From positions 44,466-108,465 of the forward strand of contig NZ_VSEY01000046.1 of NCBI RefSeq assembly GCF_008086045.1: 64,000 nt of DNA, in the 5' to 3' direction. A model generated the notes under the pieces. The model had not been told where the DNA came from. It saw only the letters and a program-made list of their open reading frames with translations, and did no database searches. The position numbers and the translations under genes are program-made. Source of the DNA: Nonomuraea sp. PA05 (GTDB lineage Bacteria; Actinomycetota; Actinomycetes; Streptosporangiales; Streptosporangiaceae). Below are positions 8,901-21,045 of this stretch, piece after piece. Position 1 is the first letter of the stretch; every line of letters begins with the position of its first letter.

Positions 8901-9743
8901 GCCGCCACGGACAACGTCGGCGTCGAGGGGTACACGGTGCACCGGTCGGCCACGCCGGGGTTCACGCCCTCGGGGGCGAACCAGGTGGGCTCGGCGCAGG
9001 CCATCTCGTTCACCGACGCGGGCCTGGCCGCGGGGACGTACTACTACCGGATCCGCGCGTTCGACGCGGCCAGTAACCAGAGCCCGTCCTCGGCCGAGGT
9101 CTCGGCCACCGTCACCGCGCCCCCGTCGAACCCGGGGCTGGTGGCGGCGTACGGGATGAACGAGAACGCGGGCTCCACGGTCGCCGACGTCCTGGGCAAC
9201 ACCGGCACGCTCACCAACACCACCTGGACGGCGACCGGCAAGTACGGACCGGCCCTGTCCTTCAACGGCACATCAAGCTGGGTCACCGTGGCCGACGCCC
9301 CCAGCCTCCGCCTCACCACCGGCATGACTCTCGAAGCCTGGGTCAACCCGGCCAACGTCACGAGCTGGCGCACCGTGATCATGAAGCAGTACACCGGCGA
9401 CCTCGCCTACGTCCTGTCGGCGGGAAGCGACAGCAACCGCCCCCACACCGTCATCCACACCACCGGCGAAGTCGGCACCGGCGGCACCGCCTCGCTCCCC
9501 CTCAACACCTGGTCTCACCTCGCCGCCACCTACGACGGCACCACCCTGCGCCTCTACGTCAACGGCACCCTGACCAGCCAGCGCGCCGCGGGCGGCCCCA
9601 TCCGCACCGACAACGGCGTCCTGCGCATCGGCGGCAACAGCCTCTGGGGCGAGTACTTCAACGGCCTCATCGACGAAGTCCGCATCTACGACCGCGCACT
9701 CAACGCCGTCCAGATCCAGACCGACATGATCACTCCCCTCTGA
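5949..9743 (+). CDS. Secreted PQQ-type sugar dehydrogenase with PKD, FN3 and two LamG domains
   Basis: 1264 aa, secreted. A signal peptide ends near VALAPQAVA. The ATG at 5949 opens the frame; the GTG at 5961, preceded by GGGGGA, is an equally good start. Order: a glucose/sorbosone dehydrogenase beta-propeller (about 35-475; family hallmarks GLLGLALHPNF, GDLQFGRDGALYASAGDGA, HGLRNPFRI), a PKD domain (about 476-567), a second PKD-like segment, a linker, LamG/concanavalin-like domain 1 (about 752-955), FN3 (about 965-1055) and LamG 2 (about 1063-1264). It probably oxidises or binds polysaccharide sugars outside the cell. The two LamG copies are almost identical in DNA, which implies recent duplication or gene conversion. 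A strong hairpin follows. Confidence 0.9.
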   Translation: MGEPVRRLLRCLVSAALILTGLVALAPQAVALPQRFQKQTVFSGLTSPTNVEFAADGRVFVAEKGGYIKVFDSLTDTTPAVYADLRTRVHDFWDRGLLGLALHPNFPADPRVYVLYSYDAEPGGSAPRWGLANDDFDECPSPPGPTADGCRVTGRLSVISTSGAETPLITDWCQQYPSHSVGDLQFGRDGALYASAGDGASFQFADYGQDNLTSSDVVPDNPCGDPPNAVGTALTPPAAEGGALRSQDVRTNGDPAGLAGSIIRINPDTGAAAAGNPNAGSADPNFARIVAHGLRNPFRITHRPGTDEIWSGEVGWGTYEELNRIANPTGGVANFGWPCYEGPTREDGYDALNLTLCENLYTAGTAAHAQPFFAWNHGQRLYPGDTCTPGGQSSSSGVAFYEGGTYPESYDGALFFSDYSRKCVWVMTEGANGQPDPATVTTFDTGIGTVELETGPNGDLFAVDYDNGTIVRYLFNNAPPTAVISATPTSGAAPLAVSFSAAGSTDADGDPLTYAWDLDGDGELDDSTSATPSRTYTQIGSYVVALRVKDDKGGQGDATVTVNVGNTAPAAAITTPTSATTWAVGDTIGFSGAGTDPEEGAIPGSRMTWTLIMHHCPGACHEHEITRYTGASGSFQAPDHEYPSHLELRLTVTDEHGLTDSESVLLQPRTVNLTFQTDPPGLQLGFNQEQTVAPFTRTVIAGSSNSVTAPSPQGEHAFEAWSDGGAATHNLVAPATATTYTATYEAVQAPPGLVAAYAMNENAGSTAGDVLGNTGTLTNTTWTASGKYGPALSFNGTSSWVTVNDAPSLRLTTGMTLEAWVNPANVTSWRTVIMKQYTGDLAYVLSAGSDSNRPHTVIHTTGEVGTGGTASLPLNTWSHLAATYDGTTLRLYVNGTLTSQRAAGGPIRTDNGVLRIGGNSLWGEYFNGLIDEVRIYDRALNAVQIQTDMITPIGAAPEPDTQAPTAPGSPAATGGAGSAQLTWTAATDNVGVEGYTVHRSATPGFTPSGANQVGSAQAISFTDAGLAAGTYYYRIRAFDAASNQSPSSAEVSATVTAPPSNPGLVAAYGMNENAGSTVADVLGNTGTLTNTTWTATGKYGPALSFNGTSSWVTVADAPSLRLTTGMTLEAWVNPANVTSWRTVIMKQYTGDLAYVLSAGSDSNRPHTVIHTTGEVGTGGTASLPLNTWSHLAATYDGTTLRLYVNGTLTSQRAAGGPIRTDNGVLRIGGNSLWGEYFNGLIDEVRIYDRALNAVQIQTDMITPL
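8206..8808 (+). repeat. LamG coding repeat, copy 1
   Basis: First copy of a roughly 600-bp direct repeat, spaced exactly 933 bp (311 codons) from copy 2. The last 330 or so bases look identical between copies by eye, including silent sites. Confidence 0.9.
9139..9741 (+). repeat. LamG coding repeat, copy 2
   Basis: Second copy of the LamG-encoding repeat. The differences from copy 1 are concentrated in the first third. It runs to the stop codon. Confidence 0.9.
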
Positions 9744-9758
9744 GCCACCCCCAGAAAG

Positions 9759-9798
9759 GCGGACCCCCGGCGACGTGCCCACCGTTCCGGGGGTCCGC
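9759..9798 (+). terminator. Hairpin terminator after the sugar dehydrogenase gene
   Basis: Perfect 12-bp stem GCGGACCCCCGG / CCGGGGGTCCGC with a 16-base loop, 16 bp after the stop. It has no U-tract, as is common in actinomycetes. Confidence 0.8.
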
Positions 9799-9904
9799 GC
9801 ATGTCCGGGGCAGGAACCCCGTGCCCTTCGAGTCCGTTACGCGTGGTGTGCGATATCTCGCTCGTTCTTGCCCGTTCGGTGGGAATGCTTTCACGCTCAT
9901 TGAG

Positions 9905-9925
9905 GTTGAGTCGGGTAGGCTCAAG
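9905..9925 (+). promoter_or_regulatory. HAIR-like element 1 (HspR operator)
   Basis: GTTGAGT-N7-GCTCAAG matches the HAIR consensus CTTGAGT-N7-ACTCAAG at 12 of 14 arm positions. It lies just upstream of the dnaK promoter. HspR is encoded downstream in the same cluster. Confidence 0.8.
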
Positions 9926-9929
9926 TCGT

Positions 9930-9958
9930 TTGACAAAGACGACACGCATCCGTAGCTT
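9930..9958 (+). promoter_or_regulatory. dnaK promoter (housekeeping-type -35/-10)
   Basis: TTGACA at 9930-9935 and TAGCTT at 9953-9958 with a 17-bp spacer. The second HAIR overlaps the -10 and start-site region, so a bound repressor would block it. Confidence 0.65.
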
Positions 9959-9976
9959 GAGTCCACCAGACTCAAC
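9956..9976 (+). promoter_or_regulatory. HAIR element 2 (HspR operator)
   Basis: CTTGAGT-N7-ACTCAAC matches the HAIR consensus at all but the last base. It overlaps the -10 and presumed start site of the dnaK promoter, 21 bp before the ATG. Confidence 0.9.
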
Positions 9977-9997
9977 TTTGACTACAAGGACGTACTC

Positions 9998-11871
<1,874 letters not shown>

Positions 11872-11872
<1 letters not shown>

Positions 11873-12465
11873 TGCCGCCGCGTGACAACGGGCACGAGGA
11901 GCCGGTGATCCGCGACAACCGCAAGATCGACCCGGAGACGGGTCAGGTCAGGGACTCCGTTCCCGCCGACCAGTGGGCCGAGCAGGCGTCCGAGACGCCT
12001 GCCGGCAACGGCGAGCTGGAGGCCCAGCTCGCCGAGCGGACCGCGGACCTGCAGCGCCTCCAGGCCGAGTACGTCAACTACCGCAGGCGGGTCGAGCGCG
12101 ACCGCGCCGCGGTGCGCGAGCAGGCCGTCGCGGGGGCGCTGACGGAGCTCCTGCCCGTGCTCGACGACATCGGCAGGGCCCGTGACCACGGTGAGCTGAC
12201 CGGCGGCTTCGCGAAGGTGGCCGAGTCGCTGGAGTCGGCTCTCACCAAGCTGGGCCTCAGCGCCTTCGGGCAGAAGGGCGAGCCGTTCGACCCGACCGTC
12301 CACGAGGCGCTGATGCACAGTTATTCGCCGGACGTCACCGAGCCGACGGCCGTCGAAGTGTTGCAGCCTGGATACCGGATGGGTGACAGGGTGCTGCGCC
12401 CGGCGCGGGTGGCCGTCGCCGAGCCTGAGGACGCCCCCGCCGCGTCCGATGACGACGAAAACTAA
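11872..12465 (+). CDS. grpE: Nucleotide exchange factor GrpE
   Basis: Releases ADP from DnaK; works as a dimer in the cytosol. 197 aa from ATG 11872, which overlaps the dnaK stop by one base (TGATG); a GTG immediately before is also in frame. It has a long N-terminal helix with coiled-coil character (about 40-85, AERTADLQRLQAEYVNYRRR). The C-terminal beta domain holds the GrpE signature around VLQPGYRMGDRVLRPARVAV. Overlap with dnaK indicates translational coupling. Confidence 0.97.
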
Positions 12466-12486
12466 GCGAAGGACGAAGGGCCGTAG

Positions 12487-13671
12487 ATGAGCACCAAGGA
12501 CTACCTGGAAAAGGACTACTACGCCGTCCTTGGTGTGCCCAAGACCGCCACCGCCGACGAGATCAAGAAGGCGTACCGGAAGCTGGCCAGGCAGTACCAC
12601 CCCGACACCAACCAGGGCGACGTCACCAAGGAGACCAAGTTCAAGGAGGTCTCCGAGGCCTACGACGTCCTGTCCGACGGTAAGCGCCGCAAGGAGTACG
12701 ACGACGCGCGCACGCTGTTCGGGTCCGGGGTGGGCGGTCAGCGCCCCGGCGGTGGCGGTTTCCCGTTCGACTTCGGCGACCTGTTCGGCGGCACCAGCCA
12801 GCAGACCGGGCAGAGCGGCAGCGCGGGCGAGCGGCTCGGCGACCTGTTCGGCGGGCTGTTCAACCGCGGGAGCGGCGGCGCCGGCCGCACCACCGGCGCG
12901 ACCCGCCCGCGGCGTGGCCAGGACATCGAGTCCGAGGTGACGCTGACGTTCACCGAAGCCGTCGAGGGCACCACCGTGTCGCTCAGGCTGACCAGCTCCG
13001 CCGCGTGCACCGCGTGCAGCGGCACCGGCGCCAAGGCGGGCACGACCCCCAGGGTCTGTCCCACCTGTGAGGGCACCGGCGCGGCCAGCCGCAACCTCGG
13101 CAACTTCGCCTTCTCCGAGCCCTGCCGCGACTGCAAGGGCCGTGGGCTGCTCGTGGACGACCCCTGCCCCGTGTGCGAGGGCAGCGGCCGCGCCAAGAGC
13201 ACCCGCACCATCCAGGCGCGCATTCCCGCGGGGGTGGCCGACGGCCAGCGGGTCAAGCTCAAGGGCAAGGGGGCGCCGGGCGAGAACGGCGGCCCGGCGG
13301 GCGATCTCTACATCCAGACGCACGTCAAACCGCACCCGGTGTTCGGCAGGGCGGCCGACAACCTGACGATCACGGTTCCCGTGACGTTCACGGAGGCCGC
13401 GCTGGGGGCCGAGATCAAGGTGCCGATCCTCAAGGGCATGCCGGTCACGCTGCGCATTCCCGCGGGCACCCCGAACGGGCGCACGTTCCGCGTCCGCGGC
13501 AGGGGCGTCACGAGGAAGGACGGCAGCAAGGGCGACCTGCTCGCGAGCGTCGAGGTGGTCGTGCCGAAGACGCTCGACGACAAGTCGCGTGAGCTGCTCA
13601 ACGAGTTCAACACCGCGCACGCGAGCGAGGACCCGCGCGCAGAGCTCATTCAGCGAGCCAGAAGCGAGTAG
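12487..13671 (+). CDS. dnaJ: Chaperone DnaJ (type I Hsp40)
   Basis: Co-chaperone that stimulates the DnaK ATPase. 394 aa. The J domain (about 10-75) carries the HPD motif in YHPDTNQG. A Gly/Phe-rich region follows (about 85-135). Four zinc-binding CxxCxGxG-type repeats start at about residues 175, 190, 213 and 227 (CTACSGTG, CPTCEGTG, CRDCKGRG, CPVCEGSG). The C-terminal substrate domain begins with IQARIPAGVADGQRVKLKGKG. It lies 21 bp after grpE in the operon. Confidence 0.98.
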   Translation: MSTKDYLEKDYYAVLGVPKTATADEIKKAYRKLARQYHPDTNQGDVTKETKFKEVSEAYDVLSDGKRRKEYDDARTLFGSGVGGQRPGGGGFPFDFGDLFGGTSQQTGQSGSAGERLGDLFGGLFNRGSGGAGRTTGATRPRRGQDIESEVTLTFTEAVEGTTVSLRLTSSAACTACSGTGAKAGTTPRVCPTCEGTGAASRNLGNFAFSEPCRDCKGRGLLVDDPCPVCEGSGRAKSTRTIQARIPAGVADGQRVKLKGKGAPGENGGPAGDLYIQTHVKPHPVFGRAADNLTITVPVTFTEAALGAEIKVPILKGMPVTLRIPAGTPNGRTFRVRGRGVTRKDGSKGDLLASVEVVVPKTLDDKSRELLNEFNTAHASEDPRAELIQRARSE

Positions 13672-13674
13672 CCG

Positions 13675-14025
13675 ATGGACGCCAACTATTTCGACCTTTC
13701 AGACGACACCCCTGTCTATGTGATCTCGGTGGCCGCGCAGCTCTCCGGGCTCCACCCGCAGACGCTGCGGCAGTACGACCGGCTCGGCCTGGTCAGTCCT
13801 GGGCGCACGGCGGGCCGCGGCCGCCTCTACTCCACCAGAGACATCATCCAGCTCCGCGAGGTGCAGCGGCTCTCCCAGGAAGAGGGCATCAACCTCGCGG
13901 GGATCAAGCGGATTCTCGAGCTCGAGAACGAAGCTCTGCGGCTGCGTGAGGAGGTTCACCGCCTGCGCGCCGAGATGCGCATGGTCAGAGCCTTGATCCG
14001 CTACGAGCTGCCACCGGGGGCCTAG
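13675..14025 (+). CDS. hspR: Heat-shock repressor HspR (MerR family)
   Basis: Transcriptional repressor of its own operon, 116 aa. The MerR-type winged helix-turn-helix covers about residues 13-80 (VAAQLSGLHPQTLRQYDRLG, then TAGRGRLYSTRDI). A C-terminal coiled coil (LELENEALRLREEVHRL) follows. Only 3 bp separate it from the dnaJ stop. In Streptomyces and mycobacteria HspR binds HAIR repeats, with DnaK as co-repressor; two such repeats lie upstream of dnaK here. Confidence 0.96.
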   Translation: MDANYFDLSDDTPVYVISVAAQLSGLHPQTLRQYDRLGLVSPGRTAGRGRLYSTRDIIQLREVQRLSQEEGINLAGIKRILELENEALRLREEVHRLRAEMRMVRALIRYELPPGA

Positions 14026-14031
14026 AAGGAC

Positions 14032-16605
<2,574 letters not shown>

Positions 16606-16631
16606 CGCGAGGCCTAGCGAAAGGGTTCGCG

Positions 16632-16664
16632 GGAGCCCGGGGATCCAGCCGATCCCCGGGCTCC
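16632..16664 (+). terminator. Hairpin terminator after clpB
   Basis: Perfect 14-bp stem GGAGCCCGGGGATC / GATCCCCGGGCTCC with a 5-base loop, 26 bp after the clpB stop. It marks the end of the chaperone operon. Confidence 0.88.
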
Positions 16665-16804
16665 GGCGTGTCATGGCAGGGTCATCGGCCCGCCCGCTCG
16701 GTAAGGTTCGCCCCACTCTTCGGACAAGCCGCACTCCCCGGCGCCGGCGGCCGACTACGGTCAGCGTTCGTCAGATCACCGACATCGACTCAGGGGGACG
16801 TGCG

Positions 16805-17512
16805 GTGTCATTCCAGAAGTTCCGGAGCATGATCGCGGTGGCTGCTCTGACCGCGGGCGTCAGCTGGGTGTTCACCGGCGCCTCCATGGCGGGGAGCTGC
16901 GCGGAGACGGCGGTGCTCTCGCCCGCCTCGGCCGTCGCGAGCTGCGACAACCCCTCCTCGCTGCACATCGAGGAGAACGGCACGGCCGGCAGCCGCATGA
17001 TCACCAGCGAGAGCAACAAGGTGGCCATGGCGGCCGGTGAGATGGCCAGGCACTTCGGCTTCACCGGCCTGGCGACCGGCAAGGAGGTGCTGAACATGGC
17101 GGACCTGAGCGGCGTGGGTGCCACGTGGGGCCTGGCGTCGCTGTTCTCGGCCTCTCCCGCGCTGTTCCCGATGATGCCCGGCCCGGCGGGGGTGTCGGAG
17201 CTGGCGACCATGGCGGACCTGCCGCCGCTGCCGCCGCTCTCGGCGCTGCCCGAGGTGCCGGGGACGCCGCTGAACAGCAGGCTGCCCGACCAGATGACGA
17301 TCGGCGACGGCCCGTACGACAACCGCGTCGTCGGCACCGGGGTCGACACGCCGCTCGGCCTGCAGAAGCCGGTCAGCGAGGTCAGCGCCGAGCTGGTCGG
17401 CCAGGTGCTGCCGAAGGCGATGGACAGCCTCGAAGGCGTCGCGATCCTGCCGGGAGGCGGGTCGGGAGCGGCCGGCCTCACCGAAGCCGTGGGCGGTCTC
17501 GGGCTGAAGTGA
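16805..17512 (+). CDS. Hypothetical secreted Ala/Pro/Gly-rich protein
   Basis: 235 aa from GTG 16805. Upstream in-frame codons are Arg/Pro-rich and not convincing. A signal peptide is visible (MIAVAALTAGVSWVFTGASMAG). The mature part is rich in Ala, Leu, Pro and Gly, has two Cys near its N-terminus (GSCAE, ASCDN) and a Pro-rich middle (LPPLPPLSALPEVPG). No catalytic motif is seen and I do not recognise the family. It looks like a surface protein of spore-forming actinomycetes. A hairpin follows 10 bp after the stop. Confidence 0.75.
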   Translation: MSFQKFRSMIAVAALTAGVSWVFTGASMAGSCAETAVLSPASAVASCDNPSSLHIEENGTAGSRMITSESNKVAMAAGEMARHFGFTGLATGKEVLNMADLSGVGATWGLASLFSASPALFPMMPGPAGVSELATMADLPPLPPLSALPEVPGTPLNSRLPDQMTIGDGPYDNRVVGTGVDTPLGLQKPVSEVSAELVGQVLPKAMDSLEGVAILPGGGSGAAGLTEAVGGLGLK

Positions 17513-17522
17513 GCCACCCTGT

Positions 17523-17552
17523 CCGGGCGTGGACCGTGCCTGCCACGCCCGG
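17523..17552 (+). terminator. Hairpin terminator
   Basis: CCGGGCGTGG / CCACGCCCGG, a 10-bp perfect stem with a 10-base loop, just after the stop at 17512. Confidence 0.75.
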
Positions 17553-17726
17553 CTTCCCCTGGCGGAGGGGTCGCGGTCCCGGCGAACGGACCATGCGGGG
17601 ATCGCGGCCCCTCCCGCGAGAGGGAGGAACGCGGGCACGGCACGGCGAGGCCGCGCCCAGGCGTGCGGGCACGGCAAGGCGAGCCCTGCCCTCATCGGAC
17701 GGGCTCGGCGGAACGCGGCCGCCTCT

Positions 17727-18257
17727 CTAGGAAACGAGCTCGTCGAGCTCGTCCTCCGGCAGCCCGAGATCGACCCTGATGCGATAGCGGGTGCGCAGCA
17801 GCGCCACCTGCTCCGGATCGTTCTCGTCACACCGCAGAGCGGCCTGGGTGGCCCAGTCGAGCCCCCCTTGGAGGTCGCCGTAGGCGACCAGCGTCTCGGC
17901 GATCGTGTGAGCGGTCGCCGTGGAGACATTGCCCTCCGCGCGTATCGTCTCGATGACCTCCCTCGCCTCGTCAGGCCTGTCGAGCTCGAAGAGCGTGTCG
18001 GCGATGCCGGCACGCGGGTCGAAACCCGCCTCCCCACCGTCCTCGACGGCGCGCTGGAAACACTCCATCGCGCGCGCGGGCTGCCCCGCCGCTCGCCACT
18101 CCTCCGCGGCGAGAACCAGGATCGAAGCCCTGGACACGTCGCCGGACGAATAGTCGAGCGCGACGTCGTACAGCCGACTGGCCAGGGAGTCGTGGTCGTC
18201 GGCCAACAGCGCCTGCTCAAGCAGACGATCAAGGTGCTCACGGGTCACATGCGCCAC
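17727..18257 (-). CDS. Tetratricopeptide-like hypothetical protein
   Basis: 176 aa, cytoplasmic, acidic and all-helical in appearance. Repeated helix pairs resemble TPR units (for example AEEWRAAGQPARAMECFQRAVEDGG and later segments with ALADD, ADTLFELDRPDEA). The repeat pattern suggests a protein-interaction scaffold. No signal peptide or enzymatic motif. It converges with the secreted protein gene at 16805 and is not in an operon. Actinomycetes carry many such proteins without assigned function. Confidence 0.75.
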   Translation of the reverse strand: MAHVTREHLDRLLEQALLADDHDSLASRLYDVALDYSSGDVSRASILVLAAEEWRAAGQPARAMECFQRAVEDGGEAGFDPRAGIADTLFELDRPDEAREVIETIRAEGNVSTATAHTIAETLVAYGDLQGGLDWATQAALRCDENDPEQVALLRTRYRIRVDLGLPEDELDELVS

Positions 18258-18423
18258 ACCGCGAGACTACCGAGCCGCCCAGGCCTTTGCCCGGTCAATT
18301 AGCATCGCCGGTCACCTTCGGATTCGGTAACGTCCTGTTCAAGCCTGCTCACAGCGCGCGTGTACGCGCAGCTCACAGGGCATATATCCGTCACTTTGCC
18401 GCCGTGCGAGCGGAGGGACTGTG

Positions 18424-18762
18424 ATGGGCTTGTCCAAGCAGATGACCTTCACGCTGGCCTGTGCCGTCGTGCTGTCGGCTCTCGTGCCCGGTGTCGCCGG
18501 CTACCTGTCGGCCCGTCTGGAGGCCATCGAGACCGCCGAGCGCAACCTGCGGGCGCTGGAGACGCGGCTCAACGCGCGCGAGGCCAGGGACGCGCGCCCG
18601 GTCTCGCTGCCCGCCCCGTGTCTGCGCACGCCGACGACACCGCCCCGCCTGCACCAGGCGCCCGCGACCGCGCTCGGCGACCACGACAAGCGCTGGCTGC
18701 GTGACGTGCCCGCCTGGCTGGCCGAGCCACTCAGGGAGATGCAGGACACAGCAGAGCAGTAA
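18424..18762 (+). CDS. Small membrane-anchored hypothetical protein
   Basis: 112 aa from ATG 18424, with GGAGGG 6 bases upstream; GTG 18421 is also in frame. One N-terminal transmembrane or signal-anchor segment (about 5-27). A heptad-rich coiled coil follows (ARLEAIETAERNLRALETRL), then a Pro-rich linker and a C-terminal helix. Probably membrane-tethered. It precedes the SigE-family sigma factor by 68 bp on the same strand, so it may be co-transcribed. Function unknown. Confidence 0.65.
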   Translation: MGLSKQMTFTLACAVVLSALVPGVAGYLSARLEAIETAERNLRALETRLNAREARDARPVSLPAPCLRTPTTPPRLHQAPATALGDHDKRWLRDVPAWLAEPLREMQDTAEQ

Positions 18763-18830
18763 CGCGCGGGCAACTTTCTCGCCGGCCGCCGGCGTCGTAC
18801 GGGTGACGGCGACGGAGAGAGGCTTGGCGC

Positions 18831-19334
18831 ATGGCGGATCGTTCGGAGTACGACGCGTTCGTCGCGGCGGCGTGGCCTCGATTGCTCCGCACGGCCTACC
18901 TGCTCACCAGAGACTGGGCGGTGGCCGAGGACCTGGTGCAGACGGCGCTGATGAAGGCGTGGGTGTCCTGGGGCCGGATCAAGGACGAGCGTGAGGCGTA
19001 CGTCCGCAAGATCATCGTCAACGTGCACGTGTCGTGGTGGCGGCGGCGCTGGCGGCAGGTGGAGCTGACCACGGGGGCGCCGCCCGATCACGCCGAGACC
19101 GCCGACCGCATGGGGCAGGCGGACGAGCGCGAGCTGGTCTGGCAGGCTCTCGGCCGGCTGCCCGCCCGCCAGCGGGCGGTGATCGTGCTGCGTTTCTTCG
19201 AGGACATGACCGAGGCGCAGGCCGCCGCGACGCTGGGCTGCAGCGTCGGGACGGTCAAGAGCCAGACCAGCAAGGCGCTGGCCAAGCTGCGGATCGACGA
19301 GTCGTTCGCGACCGCGTACGCGAGGAAGGGGTAG
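18831..19334 (+). CDS. SigE-family ECF RNA polymerase sigma factor
   Basis: 167 aa. Region 2 covers about 5-70 (RLLRTAYLLTRDWAVAEDLVQ, RKIIVNVHVSWWRRR). Region 4 covers about 105-155 (LGRLPARQRAVIVLRFFEDM, then ATLGCSVGTVKSQTSKALAKLR). This is the compact SigE-like family common in Streptomyces and relatives. It directs RNA polymerase to a stress or surface regulon that cannot be named from sequence. The next gene, 4 bp downstream, encodes a membrane protein that may act as its partner. Confidence 0.92.
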   Translation: MADRSEYDAFVAAAWPRLLRTAYLLTRDWAVAEDLVQTALMKAWVSWGRIKDEREAYVRKIIVNVHVSWWRRRWRQVELTTGAPPDHAETADRMGQADERELVWQALGRLPARQRAVIVLRFFEDMTEAQAAATLGCSVGTVKSQTSKALAKLRIDESFATAYARKG

Positions 19335-19338
19335 GAAC

Positions 19339-20388
19339 GTGTCCGTCAGCCCTCAGGATCTGCACGACCTGCTGGAGGAGCGCAGCCGCCCCGCACTCGA
19401 CCGGCCCGTCCCGTGGGAGCGGCTGCGCGCCCGCGCGGGGGCGGCCAGGCGCCGCCGCCTGGCCACGGTCGCCGTCGCCGTCGCCGGGGTCGCCGCCGCG
19501 TCGGTCGTGGTGGCGGGCGTCCTCGTGAACCCACGGCCGGTGATCAGGCATCTCGACGACGAGACCACGGCCACGTCCGTCTCGCCCCATCTGCTTCCGA
19601 CGAGTTTCACGGAGCCGGACGGAACGGTCTACCGGCGGATCACCACGGCCACGCTGGACGCCCCGAAGAAGGACGAGGTGACGGTCGAGGTCGAGGTGAG
19701 CGGCAAGCCGCTGGCCATCATGGCGGACTGCCCGTCCGGCGCCGGCAAGCTGGTGCCGCAGGTGCGGGTCGTCCGGCCCGGCGCCGACCCATGGGCGCTG
19801 ACCCCCATGTCCTCCCTGCTCAAGCTGTGCGAGACGCACCGGCCGATCGACCTCGTCCCGTTCCCTTCCGGCACGCGCGAGGGGAAGCTCGTCATCACCA
19901 TGCCGAAGCCGTCGAAGGTCATGCCGGAGCAGCGGGCCAAGAGGTGGCGGTTCGGCGTCTACGAATGGACGCCGCCCGCCACCCTGCCGCCCGCGCCCGC
20001 CGCCGTCGCGCCGCCGCGGACCTTCGGCGGCACCCCGCCCGTCTACCGGCTGATCGGCTCCAGCAGCGCCGTCTGGCCGGCGGCCCGCGAGGTGAGCGTG
20101 GCCGTCCCTGCCCGGGGCAGGGATTGGGCGCTGGTCGTCTACTGCGGCGGCGGCATCGCGGGGCGGCTGACCGGCGAGGTCCACGTGACCGGCCGATCGC
20201 AGCCCGACAAGGACTACTACTGCACCGAGCCGCCTTCCGAGCGCGGCGTGGGCTTCAACATGGTCGGCTCGGCGCGGCCGGGGCCCGACGGCAAGGTGAC
20301 CGTCAGGGTCAAGCTGTCGTCCCTGTACGAGGAGTACGGCCGCCGCCCGGGCACCCTGACCGTCGCCGTCTACGACTCCGTCGGCTAG
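19339..20388 (+). CDS. Membrane protein coupled to the sigma factor (possible anti-sigma)
   Basis: 349 aa. The first about 45 residues are cytoplasmic (a Leu/Glu/Arg-rich stretch starting SVSPQDLHDLLEERSRP). One transmembrane helix lies at about 46-66 (LATVAVAVAGVAAASVVVAGVLV), followed by about 280 extracytoplasmic residues with several beta-rich segments and three or four Cys. The arrangement fits a transmembrane anti-sigma factor, but no zinc-binding HxxxCxxC motif is visible, so that role rests on context alone. GTG start 4 bp after the sigma gene. It converges with the TetR gene and overlaps it by 4 bp. Confidence 0.75.
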   Translation: MSVSPQDLHDLLEERSRPALDRPVPWERLRARAGAARRRRLATVAVAVAGVAAASVVVAGVLVNPRPVIRHLDDETTATSVSPHLLPTSFTEPDGTVYRRITTATLDAPKKDEVTVEVEVSGKPLAIMADCPSGAGKLVPQVRVVRPGADPWALTPMSSLLKLCETHRPIDLVPFPSGTREGKLVITMPKPSKVMPEQRAKRWRFGVYEWTPPATLPPAPAAVAPPRTFGGTPPVYRLIGSSSAVWPAAREVSVAVPARGRDWALVVYCGGGIAGRLTGEVHVTGRSQPDKDYYCTEPPSERGVGFNMVGSARPGPDGKVTVRVKLSSLYEEYGRRPGTLTVAVYDSVG

Positions 20389-21041
20389 AGCGGCGACCAG
20401 GATCTGAGCTGGCGGGTCAGGAACCCTCTGATGAGCTGTTTGGCCGCGTCGATCATCTCGGGCTGCCCCTCGGGGTCGCGGCGGAAGGCCATCTTCAGCA
20501 CGGCGTCACCCGCCTCGACCGCCACCAGCACGGCCAGGTCGAGCGCGGGGCTGTCGGCCAGCCCGAACTCCTTGAGGAACAGGCCGCGCAGCCGCCCCGC
20601 GATCACCGTGTTGTTGTCGGAGTCGGAGTCGAGCAGGTTGAGGTCGACGGCGTCCCCGAAGTGCAGGCTCTTGAACCCGGAGACCGTCCTGTGCATGTCG
20701 ACGTAAATGTCGATGATCGCGTCGACGGCCTCCCACCAGCCGCGATAGTCCTCCTCCAGGAACCTGCGATCGACTCTGCGGACGAACTCCTCGACGTTGC
20801 GCCGGGTGAGCTCCTGGGTGATGGCCCGTTTGTCGGGGAAGAACTGGTAGACCGACCCGATGGCCACGCCCGCCCGCTCGGCTATGCGGGTGGTGGACAG
20901 GGCCTCGTAACCGGACTCGTCGAGAAGCTCGGCACACGCGTCGAGCATCCGCTCGACGCGCCGGGCGCTGCGGCGCTGTGCGGGCTGCCGCCTGAGGGCT
21001 TTGGGGTGGACGCACTCGTCGTGCATTTGCGGCGAAGACAC
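20385..21041 (-). CDS. TetR-family transcriptional regulator
   Basis: 218 aa from GTG 21041; an ATG at 21026 is an alternative. The N-terminal helix-turn-helix covers about 25-75 (ALSTTRIAERAGVAIGSVYQFFPDKRAI), the canonical TetR fold. The C-terminal ligand domain is of the common TetR C-terminal type. It starts 4 bp after the ephD-like stop, so it is the second gene of that operon and probably represses it. A palindrome with 5-bp arms upstream of ephD is its likely operator. The ligand could be a fatty epoxide, alcohol or related lipid, inferred only from the neighbour. Confidence 0.92.
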   Translation of the reverse strand: MSSPQMHDECVHPKALRRQPAQRRSARRVERMLDACAELLDESGYEALSTTRIAERAGVAIGSVYQFFPDKRAITQELTRRNVEEFVRRVDRRFLEEDYRGWWEAVDAIIDIYVDMHRTVSGFKSLHFGDAVDLNLLDSDSDNNTVIAGRLRGLFLKEFGLADSPALDLAVLVAVEAGDAVLKMAFRRDPEGQPEMIDAAKQLIRGFLTRQLRSWSPL

Positions 21042-21045
21042 GGAT

